A stretch of 64,000 bases of DNA from SZUA-444 sp965226565 (GTDB lineage: Bacteria; Bacillota; Clostridia; Oscillospirales; Ruminococcaceae), in NCBI GenBank assembly GCA_965226565.1, contig CBDDDI010000004.1, positions 1 through 64,000 of the forward strand, written 5' to 3'. Each line of letters opens with the position of its first letter. Position 1 is the first letter of the stretch. A program made the position numbers and the translations under genes. Below the pieces are notes generated by a model. It was not told where the DNA came from. It did not search any database and saw only the letters and a program-made list of their open reading frames with translations. Positions 36,191-44,323 of the stretch are shown here, piece after piece.

Positions 36191-36791
36191 TGTTCAACAC
36201 CTCATCAATTTTTTTATAATTAAACTTTCTTAATAATTTTGCTGAGCGAATAATTCCTTCAAAATCATCAACAGCAGCCATCAGCTCACCATTAACCATA
36301 ATAAAATCATATTCACTAGCACAATTTATCTCATGAATTGCTTCACTAAGTCTTTTTTCAATAATATCTATGCTTTCAGTTTTTCTTTTATTAAGCCTAT
36401 TTCTAAGCTCAGAAACAGAAGGAGGCAATATAAAAATCAAAATAGCATCAGGATAATTTTTCTTTACTTGCATAGCTCCATTAGTTTCTATTTCTAAAAT
36501 AACATCATAACCTTCATCAAGTTTCTCTTCAACTTTCTTTTTAGGAGTTCCATAATAATTTTCACAAAACATAGCATGTTCAAGCATATCGCCATTTTGA
36601 ATCATTTTCTTAAACATATCTTTAGTGTAAAAATAATAATTTACTCCTTCAATCTCACCTTCACGTGGCTTACGAGTTGTCGCAGAAACAGAATAATAAA
36701 GATTTTCATTATTATTTAATACAGATTCAAGAATAGTACCTTTTCCACAACCAGAAGGAGCAGAAACAACATATAAAATTCCTTTTGACAT
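36183..36791 (-). CDS. gmk: Guanylate kinase
   Basis: Phosphorylates GMP to GDP. The 202-residue protein has the P-loop SAPSGCGKGT at about 10-19 and the GMP-binding SVSATTRKPREGEIEGVNYYF. The lid-region EHAMFCENYYGTP and a normal C terminus follow. It directly abuts the remA stop codon and overlaps rpoZ. Confidence 0.97.
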   Translation of the reverse strand: MSKGILYVVSAPSGCGKGTILESVLNNNENLYYSVSATTRKPREGEIEGVNYYFYTKDMFKKMIQNGDMLEHAMFCENYYGTPKKKVEEKLDEGYDVILEIETNGAMQVKKNYPDAILIFILPPSVSELRNRLNKRKTESIDIIEKRLSEAIHEINCASEYDFIMVNGELMAAVDDFEGIIRSAKLLRKFNYKKIDEVLNNA

Positions 36792-37034
36792 CTATTTTTC
36801 CTCTCCATTCAATCTACCAGCTAAAGTTTCAGGAACTGCACCACACAAAACAATATGATCACTATCCATAATAATAACAGCTCTTGTTTTTCTACCGTAT
36901 GTTGCATCAATAAGCATTTTCTTATCTTTAGCCTCTTGGATAAGCCTTTTTATAGGTGCAGAATCAGGGCTCACAATAGCAATTAACCTTGAAGATGAAA
37001 TCATATTTCCATATCCAATATTTATAAGTTGCAT
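36792..37034 (-). CDS. remA: RemA/YlzA family DNA-binding regulator (DUF370)
   Basis: In Bacillus, RemA is a DNA-binding activator of biofilm matrix and osmoprotection genes. The 80-residue protein has the family sequence LINIGYGNMISSSRLIAIVSPDSAPIKRL and DATYGRKTRAVIIMDSDHIVL, nearly full length. It lies between yicC and gmk, its position in Bacillus and most Clostridia. Confidence 0.92.
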   Translation of the reverse strand: MQLINIGYGNMISSSRLIAIVSPDSAPIKRLIQEAKDKKMLIDATYGRKTRAVIIMDSDHIVLCGAVPETLAGRLNGEEK

Positions 37035-37043
37035 TTAAAACTC

Positions 37044-37922
37044 CTATTCTATATTCTGAATTTGCTCACGTATTTTTTCAATTTCAGATTTTAGATCAAC
37101 AACAATTTTAGTAATCTCCAAATTTTGAGCTTTTGATCCAATTGTATTAACTTCTCTATTAATTTCTTGAACCAAAAAATCAAGTTTTCTTCCAATTGGC
37201 TCAGATAAATTTAAAAGATCACGAAACTGCTGAATATGACTTCTAAGTCTAACTGTTTCTTCATCAACAGCAACTTTCTCAGAAAATATAGCAGCTTCAG
37301 TTATAATTCTCTGCTCATCAATATTATTGTCTTTAAGAACCTCATTTAATTTAGCAGTAAGTTTATTTCTATAATTCTCAGTAGTTTCAACAGATTTATC
37401 TTCTATTTCAGAAACAGCATTTTCAATAAATAAAAGCTTTTGCAAAATATCCTGAGAAAGCTTCTCACCTTCAGTTTCACGCATTTTAATAAATTTCTCA
37501 AGAGCCTCATTTACAACAACAGAAACATTATTCCAAATAACTTCTTCATCTTCCTGAGTTTTAGTAACAGTAAAAACATCAGGCAATCTTATAATATGAG
37601 ACAAAGACAAATCATCATTTATATTTAAATATTCATTTGCTGATTTTAAAGCATTAATATAATTTTCAGCAACAGATTTATTAACAACAACTTGAGTTTC
37701 AACACCTTCAACATTGTTAATATAAACAGCTATTTCTACTTTACCTCTAGAAACATTTTTATTTGCAAGCATTTTAAGATTTTTTTCCAAATAATTATAA
37801 ACTCTTGGAATTTTACAAAAAAAATCAAAATACCTGTTGTTAACAGAACGAATTTCAACAAGAATATCTTTATTGTCAATAACACGTTGAGACCTTCCAA
37901 AACCTGTCATACTCTTTATCAT
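37044..37922 (-). CDS. yicC: YicC family endoribonuclease-like protein
   Basis: Conserved protein of 292 residues; E. coli YicC takes part in RNA turnover, and the role in Firmicutes is not established. It begins MIKSMTGFGRSQ and has EIRSVNNRYFDF and the middle EGEKLSQDI segment. The C-terminal DUF1732 region has DEETVRLRSHIQQF, GRKLDFLVQEINREVNTIGSKAQN and IVDLKSEIEKIREQIQNIE. It is the first gene of the long operon that runs down to spoVM. Confidence 0.93.
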   Translation of the reverse strand: MIKSMTGFGRSQRVIDNKDILVEIRSVNNRYFDFFCKIPRVYNYLEKNLKMLANKNVSRGKVEIAVYINNVEGVETQVVVNKSVAENYINALKSANEYLNINDDLSLSHIIRLPDVFTVTKTQEDEEVIWNNVSVVVNEALEKFIKMRETEGEKLSQDILQKLLFIENAVSEIEDKSVETTENYRNKLTAKLNEVLKDNNIDEQRIITEAAIFSEKVAVDEETVRLRSHIQQFRDLLNLSEPIGRKLDFLVQEINREVNTIGSKAQNLEITKIVVDLKSEIEKIREQIQNIE

Positions 37923-37978
37923 TTAACCACAACTTTCAACAGTCAATATATTTTTAAATCTCAATTAATTCAAATGAT

Positions 37979-38007
37979 ATTATAACATTTTAGAATAAAT
38001 AAATCAA
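37979..38007 (-). promoter_or_regulatory. Sigma-A promoter of the yicC operon
   Basis: On the minus strand TTGATT (38002-38007) and TATAAT (37979-37984) have a 17-bp spacer, about 57 bp ahead of the yicC start codon. Confidence 0.75.
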
Positions 38008-38071
38008 GCAACAAACCATTTCTGATTACTAAAATCATAATTTATATCTTTATATAGAAAAACAAATATTA

Positions 38072-38100
38072 TTGACATCAGATTGTTAATAGTGTATAAT
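38072..38100 (+). promoter_or_regulatory. Consensus sigma-A promoter of smpB (and probably ssrA)
   Basis: A perfect TTGACA (38072-38077) and a perfect TATAAT (38095-38100) with a 17-bp spacer make this the strongest promoter in the window. It is divergent from the yicC promoter. Confidence 0.85.
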
Positions 38101-38132
38101 AATTAATTAATTGGCTGTAAAGAGGTGAGTTT

Positions 38133-38600
38133 ATGCAAAAGACAAGTACAAAAAGAATAACAGAAAACAGAAAAGCTCGACATGAGTATTTTATTGTAGA
38201 ATCATTTGAAACAGGTATTGAACTTGTCGGAACTGAAGTTAAGTCAATTAGACAAGGTGGAGTTAACCTTAAAGACAGTTGGTGTTCTATTGATAATGGC
38301 GAAATGTTTGTAAAAGGTATGCATATTTCTCCATATAAACAAGGAAACATTTTTAATAAAGATCCTTATAGAGTTAGAAAGCTATTGCTTCATAAAAAAG
38401 AAATAGTAAGATTATTTTCTAAAGTAAAGCAAGAAGGATTAACACTAATTCCTATATCATTGTATTATAAAGGTTCAATGGTAAAAATGCAGCTTGGGTT
38501 GTGTAAAGGTAAAAAGCTTCACGACAAACGCCAAGATATAGCTAATAGAGATTCAAAACGTGAAATTGATAGAGCTATAAAAGAACGAAACAAATATTAA
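38133..38600 (+). CDS. smpB: SsrA-binding protein SmpB
   Basis: Binds tmRNA and brings it to stalled ribosomes. The 155-residue protein has NRKARHEYFIVESFETGIELVGTEVKSIRQGGVNLKDSW and PYKQGNIFNKDP. The C-terminal KGKKLHDKRQDIANRDSKREIDRAIKE tail inserts into the mRNA channel. The ATG follows agaggtg. The tmRNA gene begins only five bases after the stop. Confidence 0.97.
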   Translation: MQKTSTKRITENRKARHEYFIVESFETGIELVGTEVKSIRQGGVNLKDSWCSIDNGEMFVKGMHISPYKQGNIFNKDPYRVRKLLLHKKEIVRLFSKVKQEGLTLIPISLYYKGSMVKMQLGLCKGKKLHDKRQDIANRDSKREIDRAIKERNKY

Positions 38601-38605
38601 AACAT

Positions 38606-38957
38606 GGGGATGCAAAGGTTTCGACGGGGATTTTGAAGTGTTATAAGCGAGTAGACATGTGCGATGTCTTTAAACAGTACAAATGTTATAAATTAAATAA
38701 CAACGATAATTTTGAATTAGCAGCTGCTTAGTCAGCCGCTCGTCTAACTGAAACTCCCACGATTTCAGATTTAGACGTCGATTAGTGGGGAACGTCATCA
38801 AATTAAACTTGTACTTTGATGATGTATTACAAGTTACCAAACTTTTCAGCCTGTTTGTTGGCGGTAAAGCAAGGGAATTTTAAATAACAAACTACACTCG
38901 TAGAAAGTGATATGAATGAATTTTCGGACAGGGGTTCGATTCCCCTCATCTCCACCA
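38606..38957 (+). ncRNA. ssrA: Transfer-messenger RNA (tmRNA)
   Basis: Rescues stalled ribosomes and tags the unfinished protein. The 5' end ggggatg pairs with catctcc near the 3' end, where ACCA follows. The T-arm ggacaggggttcgattcccc and the 5' tcgacgggg are typical. The message segment ends NNDNFELAAA followed by TAG at 38729-38731; the tag probably begins at AAT codons near 38696. CCA is encoded. The gene is one piece and follows smpB in the same direction. Confidence 0.95.
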
Positions 38958-38961
38958 ATAA
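38948..38961. repeat. Direct repeat, copy 1 (tmRNA 3' end)
   Basis: The 14 bases atctccaccaataa cover the end of the tmRNA acceptor, the encoded CCA and four further bases. An identical copy lies 409 bp downstream at 39357. Confidence 0.8.
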
Positions 38962-38988
38962 AAGATATAAAAAATGTTTATATCTTTT
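38960..38988 (+). terminator. Terminator after ssrA
   Basis: A 12-bp AT-only stem (38960-38971 with 38977-38988) lies directly after the mature tmRNA end. It has only a short T run. Confidence 0.55.
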
Positions 38989-39021
38989 AAAAACAATAGT
39001 TATAAGTAAAGGAAGAAGTTT

Positions 39022-39270
39022 ATGAACAAAATATATATAGCTATTACAGGGGGAAGTTTACTTATTAGTGGGACTATGATGCTTAATTTAGTAATGGCAG
39101 GAATGGATTGGAAAAGAATAAATATTTATGGTATCATGCATGAATTAAATCTTAAAGGCATTGCTCCAACAATGTTTTTTATAGCAACAACCCTTATGAT
39201 TTTAGGCATAATACTTCTTGCTTATAATTTCTTTTCAAACTTTATTAAAAAAATAAAAACAAAAAAATAA
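39022..39270 (+). CDS. Small two-helix membrane protein, unknown
   Basis: I do not recognise this 82-residue protein. It has hydrophobic helices at about 4-26 and 47-70, a short loop between, and a Lys-rich C-terminal tail (KKIKTKK), which suggests both ends are on the inside. The ATG follows aaaggaag. It lies between tmRNA and a 14-bp copy of the tmRNA 3' end, so it could be the cargo of a decayed inserted element, or simply a local gene. Confidence 0.65.
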   Translation: MNKIYIAITGGSLLISGTMMLNLVMAGMDWKRINIYGIMHELNLKGIAPTMFFIATTLMILGIILLAYNFFSNFIKKIKTKK

Positions 39271-39334
39271 GATTTATTTGATCTTTTGGTAGTAATAAAT
39301 AATTATCTAAAATAGATATTATTAATATTAAGTT

Positions 39335-39359
39335 GATATTTTTCAAGTTTAAAAATATC
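39335..39359. repeat. Perfect 9-bp inverted repeat
   Basis: gatattttt (39335-39343) and aaaaatatc (39351-39359) form a hairpin whose right arm runs into the second copy of the tmRNA-end repeat. No T run follows, so it is not an obvious terminator. Confidence 0.6.
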
Positions 39360-39370
39360 TCCACCAATAA
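39357..39370. repeat. Direct repeat, copy 2 (tmRNA 3'-end duplicate)
   Basis: Identical 14-base copy of the sequence at 38948-38961, including the CCA of tmRNA. Integrases often use the ssrA 3' end as an attachment site, and a duplicated end is the footprint they leave. No integrase gene is present here. Confidence 0.5.
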
Positions 39371-39377
39371 TAAAAAC

Positions 39378-39413
39378 AAAGTATAGTATAACTTATTAAT
39401 ATACTATACTTTT
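39378..39413 (+). terminator. Hairpin terminator upstream of the AraC-type gene
   Basis: aaagtatagtata pairs with tatactatacttt, followed by a T run. It probably ends the transcript of the small membrane-protein gene, about 110 bases after its stop. Confidence 0.65.
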
Positions 39414-39520
39414 TTATTTATCTAAAATATGAACCTTACATTGACAAATCAAAACACAAAAAATCGGGAACATTACTTTCTTAGATGATATAATGATAAT
39501 GCAGATAAGGAGTTAAAACT

Positions 39521-40378
39521 ATGAACTGGATTGAAAGCATTACAAAAGCAATTGATTATATTGAAGAAAATCTTGATAAAGAAATATTAATAAAAGACAT
39601 ATCCGGATATGTTAATATTTCACCTTTTTATTTTCAAAAAGGTTTTTCAATGTTATGTGGATTATCAATTGGAGACTATATTAGGCAACGAAAATTAGCA
39701 CAAGCTGCAAGCGAAATTGTTTCGACTAATGAAAAAATTATTGATATTGCTTTAAAATATGGATATGATTCACCTGATAGTTTCACTAAAGCTTTCACAC
39801 GTTTTCATGGCGTCACACCAACATTTGCACGAAAAAATGGTGCACCAATAAAATCATTCGCACCTCTTAGAATATCGTTTACTTTGAAAGGTGGTTATAC
39901 TATGGAATACAAAATTGCTAAAAAAGATGCTTTTACTATAATTGGTAATTCAAAAAAGTTTTTATATGAAAATATAACAACATCAATTCCTGATTTTTGG
40001 CAACAACATTGTAAAGAAGAAAAAATGAAAACTGTATGTGGAATGTATGGCATAAGCATTGACAAAAGTATGAACTCAAAAGAATTTGAATATATAATTG
40101 CAGATAATTATGATGGAAAATCAAAAGTCCCAGAAGGTTTTATTACAAAAACAATTCCTTCATTTACATGGGCAGTATTTATGTGCAAAGGTGATTTACC
40201 AGATTCTTTACAATCAACTAACAAAAAGATTTTCTCAGAATGGTTGCCAAACTGTAAAGACTATGAACTTGCAGCTGGATATAATGTAGAAATGTATGAT
40301 GATCCAGGAAAATATCCAAAAGGCATACACGATGAAAATTATTATTGTGAAATATGGATTCCGATTAAAAAGAAATAA
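39521..40378 (+). CDS. AraC family transcriptional regulator with GyrI-like effector domain
   Basis: Predicted DNA-binding regulator of 285 residues. Residues about 5-105 form the double helix-turn-helix AraC domain (DYIEENLDKEILIKDISGYVNISPFYFQKGFSM and DIALKYGYDSPDSFTKAFTRFHGVTP). About 125-285 form a GyrI-like/Rob-type effector-binding domain that commonly binds small hydrophobic or cationic compounds, ending in YYCEIWIPIKK. The ATG follows aaggag. No transporter or other target gene is adjacent, so its regulon is not apparent. Confidence 0.92.
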   Translation: MNWIESITKAIDYIEENLDKEILIKDISGYVNISPFYFQKGFSMLCGLSIGDYIRQRKLAQAASEIVSTNEKIIDIALKYGYDSPDSFTKAFTRFHGVTPTFARKNGAPIKSFAPLRISFTLKGGYTMEYKIAKKDAFTIIGNSKKFLYENITTSIPDFWQQHCKEEKMKTVCGMYGISIDKSMNSKEFEYIIADNYDGKSKVPEGFITKTIPSFTWAVFMCKGDLPDSLQSTNKKIFSEWLPNCKDYELAAGYNVEMYDDPGKYPKGIHDENYYCEIWIPIKKK

Positions 40379-40392
40379 TTTTTATATTTAGA

Positions 40393-40419
40393 AAAAGGCA
40401 GTATTTTTACTGTCTTTTT
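40393..40419 (+). terminator. Terminator of the AraC-type gene
   Basis: A stem aaaggcagta/tactgtcttt (one G-T pair) is followed by six T. Confidence 0.8.
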
Positions 40420-40452
40420 TATTTTATTCTATAAACAAATTGGTATCTATAT

Positions 40453-40481
40453 TTGACTTTGCAATATTGTTAAGATATAAT
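40453..40481 (+). promoter_or_regulatory. Sigma-A promoter of the TM2 protein gene
   Basis: TTGACT (40453-40458) and TATAAT (40476-40481) with a 17-bp spacer. Confidence 0.75.
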
Positions 40482-40553
40482 ATAATAAGATATTTAAATT
40501 TACATATTTATACATATATATCAATAATTTCTTAAAAGAAAGGTAAAATTACT

Positions 40554-41024
40554 ATGTTTAATACATATCAAAAAACTGCCACAGTATTTTGCAGACATTG
40601 TGGAAATAAGGTTGATGAAAACTGTGCAGTTTGTCCATCCTGTGGCAACAGACTAAAATATCCAGAACAGCCGCAACAAGAAGCATTTAAAAAATTCTGT
40701 AAATATTGTGGAAGTAGCGTTGATAAACAATGTGTTATTTGTCCACATTGTGGAGGACAAATAGAAAATATAAATATCAACAATCCTATTCCAAACATTT
40801 TCTCTTGCAATAACAACAATATAAATGATGAAAATGTAAAAAACAAATGGATATCAGTATTATTATGCTTATTTTTAGGCCCATTAGGTGCACATAAATT
40901 CTATGAAGATAAAATTGGAATTGGTATTCTTTATTTATTTACTGGTGGATTATTTCTTATAGGCGTATTAGTAGATTTAATAAAATTACTATCCAAACCA
41001 GGAAACACATATTATGTAAAATAA
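40554..41024 (+). CDS. Double zinc-ribbon TM2-domain membrane protein
   Basis: Protein of 156 residues with two zinc ribbons in tandem, each of the form CxxCG-(about 10 residues)-CPxCG (at about 13-31 and 48-66). An Asn-rich linker follows, then a TM2 domain at about 98-150: two helices joined by a short turn, with GPLGAHKFYEDKIGIGILY before the second. The function of TM2 proteins is not known. The ATG follows gaaagg, and the gene has its own promoter and terminator. It is not linked to its neighbours. Confidence 0.88.
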   Translation: MFNTYQKTATVFCRHCGNKVDENCAVCPSCGNRLKYPEQPQQEAFKKFCKYCGSSVDKQCVICPHCGGQIENININNPIPNIFSCNNNNINDENVKNKWISVLLCLFLGPLGAHKFYEDKIGIGILYLFTGGLFLIGVLVDLIKLLSKPGNTYYVK

Positions 41025-41050
41025 AAAGACGGTAAAAATACCGTCTTTTT
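41023..41050. terminator. Bidirectional terminator between convergent genes
   Basis: A 12-bp perfect stem (41023-41034 with 41039-41050) has A and T runs on its two sides. It ends both the TM2 gene and the carboxylase cluster. Confidence 0.85.
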
Positions 41051-41061
41051 TTATTATAAAT

Positions 41062-42459
41062 TTAAACAGGATGCACTTTTGATTTTAAATCAGAATGAGC
41101 ACTATCAATATTATATTTTTTATCTCTTCTTTTCTCAAAGAATTTTGTTGCCACTTGGCCAAATTGTGCGTAGCTAAGAACATCTTCTTCTTGCTCAGTC
41201 CATTCAGCACATTCAGCTTTAAGTTTTTCAAGTTCAGGCTTTAACAAATCAGCTGGACGACAAGTAATTGGCTCTACATCACCTAAAATTTTCTTTTTAA
41301 ATTCTGGATCAATAGCAGCAGGAGTTTTTCCGTATTCACCACGAACAACACCTTTAAATTCTTTAGTAACAGTCTTGTATCTTTCACCTGTAATAACATT
41401 AAACACAGCTTGTGTTCCAACAATTTGAGAAGTTGGAGTAACAAGTGGAGGCATACCAGCATCAGCACGAACACGAGGAACTTCTTGTAAAACCTCAGTA
41501 AATTTATCTTCTCTGCCAGCTTGTTTAAGTTGAGAAAGAAGGTTAGAAAGCATACCACCAGGAACTTGATAAATAAGAGCTGAAGCATCAGTTGCAAGCA
41601 TTTTAGGATCAAGTTGACCACTTTTAATGTATTTTTCACGAAGTGTCATAAAGTAATCTCTAACTTCAGTTAATTTTGAAAGCTCAATACCTGTATCATA
41701 TTTAGTTCCAGCAAGAGCAGCAACCATAGATTCAGTTGGAGCATGAGATGTTCCAAGAGCAAGTGGTGACATAGCTGTATCAATAATATCAGCACCAGCT
41801 TCAACACCTTTTAACAAACACATTGATGCAAGACCAGATGTATAATGAGTATGAAGTTGAATTGGTAAATCAACAGCAGATTTAATCTTTTTAACAAGAC
41901 GTTCTGTTTTGTAAGGAGTAAGTAACGCTGCCATATCTTTTATACAAATAGAATCCGCACCAGCATCTCTAATTTGTTTTGCATAATTCATATAATACTC
42001 ATCAGTAAATGTTTCACCAAGAGTATAAGAAATAGCAACTTGAGTATCCGCACCTTCTTTTTTAGCAGCTTTAATAGCTGTTTCAAGGTTTCTTATATCA
42101 TTAAGAGCATCAAAAATTCTTATTATATCAACACCGTTTGATACTGATTTTTGAACAAAATATTCTAAAACATCATCAGCATAATGACGGTATCCAAGCA
42201 TATTTTGACCTCTAAATAGCATTTGGATTTTAGTATTAGGAAGGTTTTTCTTAAGTGTACGAAGTCTGTCCCAAGGATCTTCGTTTAAAAATCTCAAACA
42301 TGAATCGAATGTTGCTCCGCCCCATGCTTCTACTGAGTGAAAACCGATTTTATCCATTACAGGAAGAATAGGAAGCATTTCATCCATAGTCATACGAGTT
42401 GCAATTAATGACTGATGTGCATCACGCAATACGGTCTCAGTAATTTTAACTTTTGCCAT
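41062..42459 (-). CDS. Oxaloacetate decarboxylase alpha / transcarboxylase 5S-type subunit
   Basis: Carboxyltransferase acting on pyruvate/oxaloacetate through a biotin carrier. The 465-residue protein has the HMG-lyase-like TIM barrel at about 1-270 with ETVLRDAHQSLIATRM, AWGGATFDSCLRFL, and MLFRGQNMLGYR. It also has the metal-binding QLHTHYTSG and DTAMSPLALGTSHAPTESM motifs. A conserved PYC/OADA domain follows (about 290-440, GGMLSNL and GTQAVFNV). It ends before a biotin domain; the biotin carrier is a separate gene directly upstream. In OadA of Klebsiella the two are fused. Confidence 0.9.
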   Translation of the reverse strand: MAKVKITETVLRDAHQSLIATRMTMDEMLPILPVMDKIGFHSVEAWGGATFDSCLRFLNEDPWDRLRTLKKNLPNTKIQMLFRGQNMLGYRHYADDVLEYFVQKSVSNGVDIIRIFDALNDIRNLETAIKAAKKEGADTQVAISYTLGETFTDEYYMNYAKQIRDAGADSICIKDMAALLTPYKTERLVKKIKSAVDLPIQLHTHYTSGLASMCLLKGVEAGADIIDTAMSPLALGTSHAPTESMVAALAGTKYDTGIELSKLTEVRDYFMTLREKYIKSGQLDPKMLATDASALIYQVPGGMLSNLLSQLKQAGREDKFTEVLQEVPRVRADAGMPPLVTPTSQIVGTQAVFNVITGERYKTVTKEFKGVVRGEYGKTPAAIDPEFKKKILGDVEPITCRPADLLKPELEKLKAECAEWTEQEEDVLSYAQFGQVATKFFEKRRDKKYNIDSAHSDLKSKVHPV

Positions 42460-42479
42460 ATTAAATTCCGCCTTTCATG

Positions 42480-42839
42480 TTACTGTATTACTGCGATTAG
42501 TGAACCAGATTCTAGTGAGTCACCTTTTTTAACATTAATGCTAGCAATTTTACCTGATTCAGATGCAACAACATCATTTTCCATTTTCATTGCTTCAAGA
42601 ACAATAACAGGTGAACCTTTTTCAATAGTATCGCCAACGTTAACTTTAACATCAAGAACTGTTCCTGGCATTGGAGATTTAACTTCAGTACCAGATACAT
42701 TAGCTGCTGGAGCAGGAGCAGCAGGTTTAGCAGCAGGAGCAGCTACAGGTGCCGCTGGAGCAGATGGTTGAGAACCATTAGCTTCTTCCACAGCTACATC
42801 ATAAGTTTTACCGTTTACAGTTATATTATATTTCTTCAT
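42480..42839 (-). CDS. Biotin carboxyl carrier protein (transcarboxylase 1.3S / decarboxylase gamma-type)
   Basis: Carries CO2 on biotin between the two carboxyltransferase subunits. The 119-residue protein begins MKKYNITVNGKTYDVAVEE. It has an Ala/Pro-rich flexible linker (about 25-47) and a biotinyl domain with the biotin lysine in the classic EAMKMEND motif, spaced normally from the C terminus. It lies 20 bases upstream of the OadA/5S-like gene. Confidence 0.92.
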   Translation of the reverse strand: MKKYNITVNGKTYDVAVEEANGSQPSAPAAPVAAPAAKPAAPAPAANVSGTEVKSPMPGTVLDVKVNVGDTIEKGSPVIVLEAMKMENDVVASESGKIASINVKKGDSLESGSLIAVIQ

Positions 42840-42860
42840 ATGATTTTCCTCCGTTATATA

Positions 42861-44255
42861 TTATAATGGCATATTGCTATGCTTTTTAGGCATTCTAGTA
42901 ACACGTTTACCTGAAAGAATTTCAAGAGCATTAGCAATAACAGCTCTTGTATCAACAGGATCAATAATATCCTCAATACAATTTTCTTCAGCAGCTTTCA
43001 TAGCAGATGCCTCGTTTAAAGAATATTCCAAAGCAAGTTGATTTCTTTTTGCATCAACATCATCAGCACCTTTAAGCTCATCATGTTTTAAGAATTCAAC
43101 AGCTGTCAAAGGCTCAATAGGAGCAATTACAGCTTGTGGATAAGCAAAAATCAAATCTGCATTAGCTGATTTACCAGCAAGAGCAATATAAGCAGCACCA
43201 ATTGCTTTTCCAGCAACAAGAGAAATTTTAGCTGTAGTAGCCTCAGCATATGAATGAGCAAGTTTAGCCATATCTCTTAAACTTCCAGCAACTTCAGCTT
43301 CATCAGAAAGTTCAAAACCTTCTGTATCAACTAATGTAACAACAGGAATACTAAAAGCATCACAAGTTCTTACAAATCTAGAAATTTTAGAACAATCGTT
43401 AGAAGTTAATTTATTATTATCTTTATTTGTAGCAACAAATCCAACTGTTGAGCCGTTAACAGCACCTAAACCAGTATAAGAACTTGCACCAAAATCAGCA
43501 CAAATTTCAATAACACTATCACAATCAGCAATAGAATCTACCAATGTTTCAGCATTATCAAATCCTTTAAATTCAGGAGCATCAAATTCATACATAGGAG
43601 CAGCAGAAAGATTGTTCATAGGTAATTTACATATAAGTTTTCTAGCTGTTTCAACAGAAGAAATATCATCTTCACAAATAATGCTAGCAGTACCACTTTT
43701 AGCAGAATTTTCAGCATAATTTCCAACAGTATCCTTACTATTTGGAGTAATAAAAAGCTCTGCATCTTTAGCCATAACAACAAAATCAGCAGAAATAGCA
43801 AGCATAGCAGCACTAGATGCACAAGTTCCAGCAATTACTGAAATTTGTGGAACAACACCAGAAAGATTAGAAGCTGACATAATCAAATCGCCATAAACTG
43901 ACAACGCTTTAACGCCATCACTAATAACAGCACCATATGAATCATATATACCAACAACAGGAACACCTGTTTTAGCTGCTAAATCATAAACCTTCTTTAT
44001 TTTTTTTCCGTGAACTTCACCAACAGCACCATTATTTACAGTTAAATCTTGAGAAAATGCATATACCGGACTGCCTTCAACATAACCATACGCAGTAATT
44101 ACTCCTGCAGTATCACCATTAGTTTTTGTGAAAACATCAAGCTCAGTAAAAATTCCATCATCAAATAGACTAGCAAGTCTTTTTCTTGCATCACTGTCTT
44201 TAGTAATTTGATTTTTTTGTTCAGCAAATTGTGCTAAATTGTTTTCCAAAGCCAT
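42861..44255 (-). CDS. Acyl-CoA carboxyltransferase (MmdA/12S-like), diverged
   Basis: Crotonase-fold carboxyltransferase of the methylmalonyl-CoA decarboxylase alpha / PccB / transcarboxylase 12S family. The 464 residues are some 40-60 shorter than typical members. SLFDDGIFTELD, VYAFSQDLTVNNGAVGEVHGKKI and a C-terminal DDIIDPVDTRAVIANALEIL are clear family marks. The two oxyanion loops differ from the norm: DSYGAVI for DSGGARI and GTCASSA for GPCAGGA. It is the first gene of a three-gene operon. The acyl-CoA substrate is uncertain. Confidence 0.87.
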   Translation of the reverse strand: MALENNLAQFAEQKNQITKDSDARKRLASLFDDGIFTELDVFTKTNGDTAGVITAYGYVEGSPVYAFSQDLTVNNGAVGEVHGKKIKKVYDLAAKTGVPVVGIYDSYGAVISDGVKALSVYGDLIMSASNLSGVVPQISVIAGTCASSAAMLAISADFVVMAKDAELFITPNSKDTVGNYAENSAKSGTASIICEDDISSVETARKLICKLPMNNLSAAPMYEFDAPEFKGFDNAETLVDSIADCDSVIEICADFGASSYTGLGAVNGSTVGFVATNKDNNKLTSNDCSKISRFVRTCDAFSIPVVTLVDTEGFELSDEAEVAGSLRDMAKLAHSYAEATTAKISLVAGKAIGAAYIALAGKSANADLIFAYPQAVIAPIEPLTAVEFLKHDELKGADDVDAKRNQLALEYSLNEASAMKAAEENCIEDIIDPVDTRAVIANALEILSGKRVTRMPKKHSNMPL

Positions 44256-44323
44256 AAGTATCCTCCTTAAAAATCGAAATCAAATCCATTATAACACTTT
44301 AATTTCATATTTACAAGGTATTT

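Noticed and set aside
39335..39359. Inverted repeat as a terminator
   Set aside because: It has no T run on either strand; a better terminator lies at 39378-39413.
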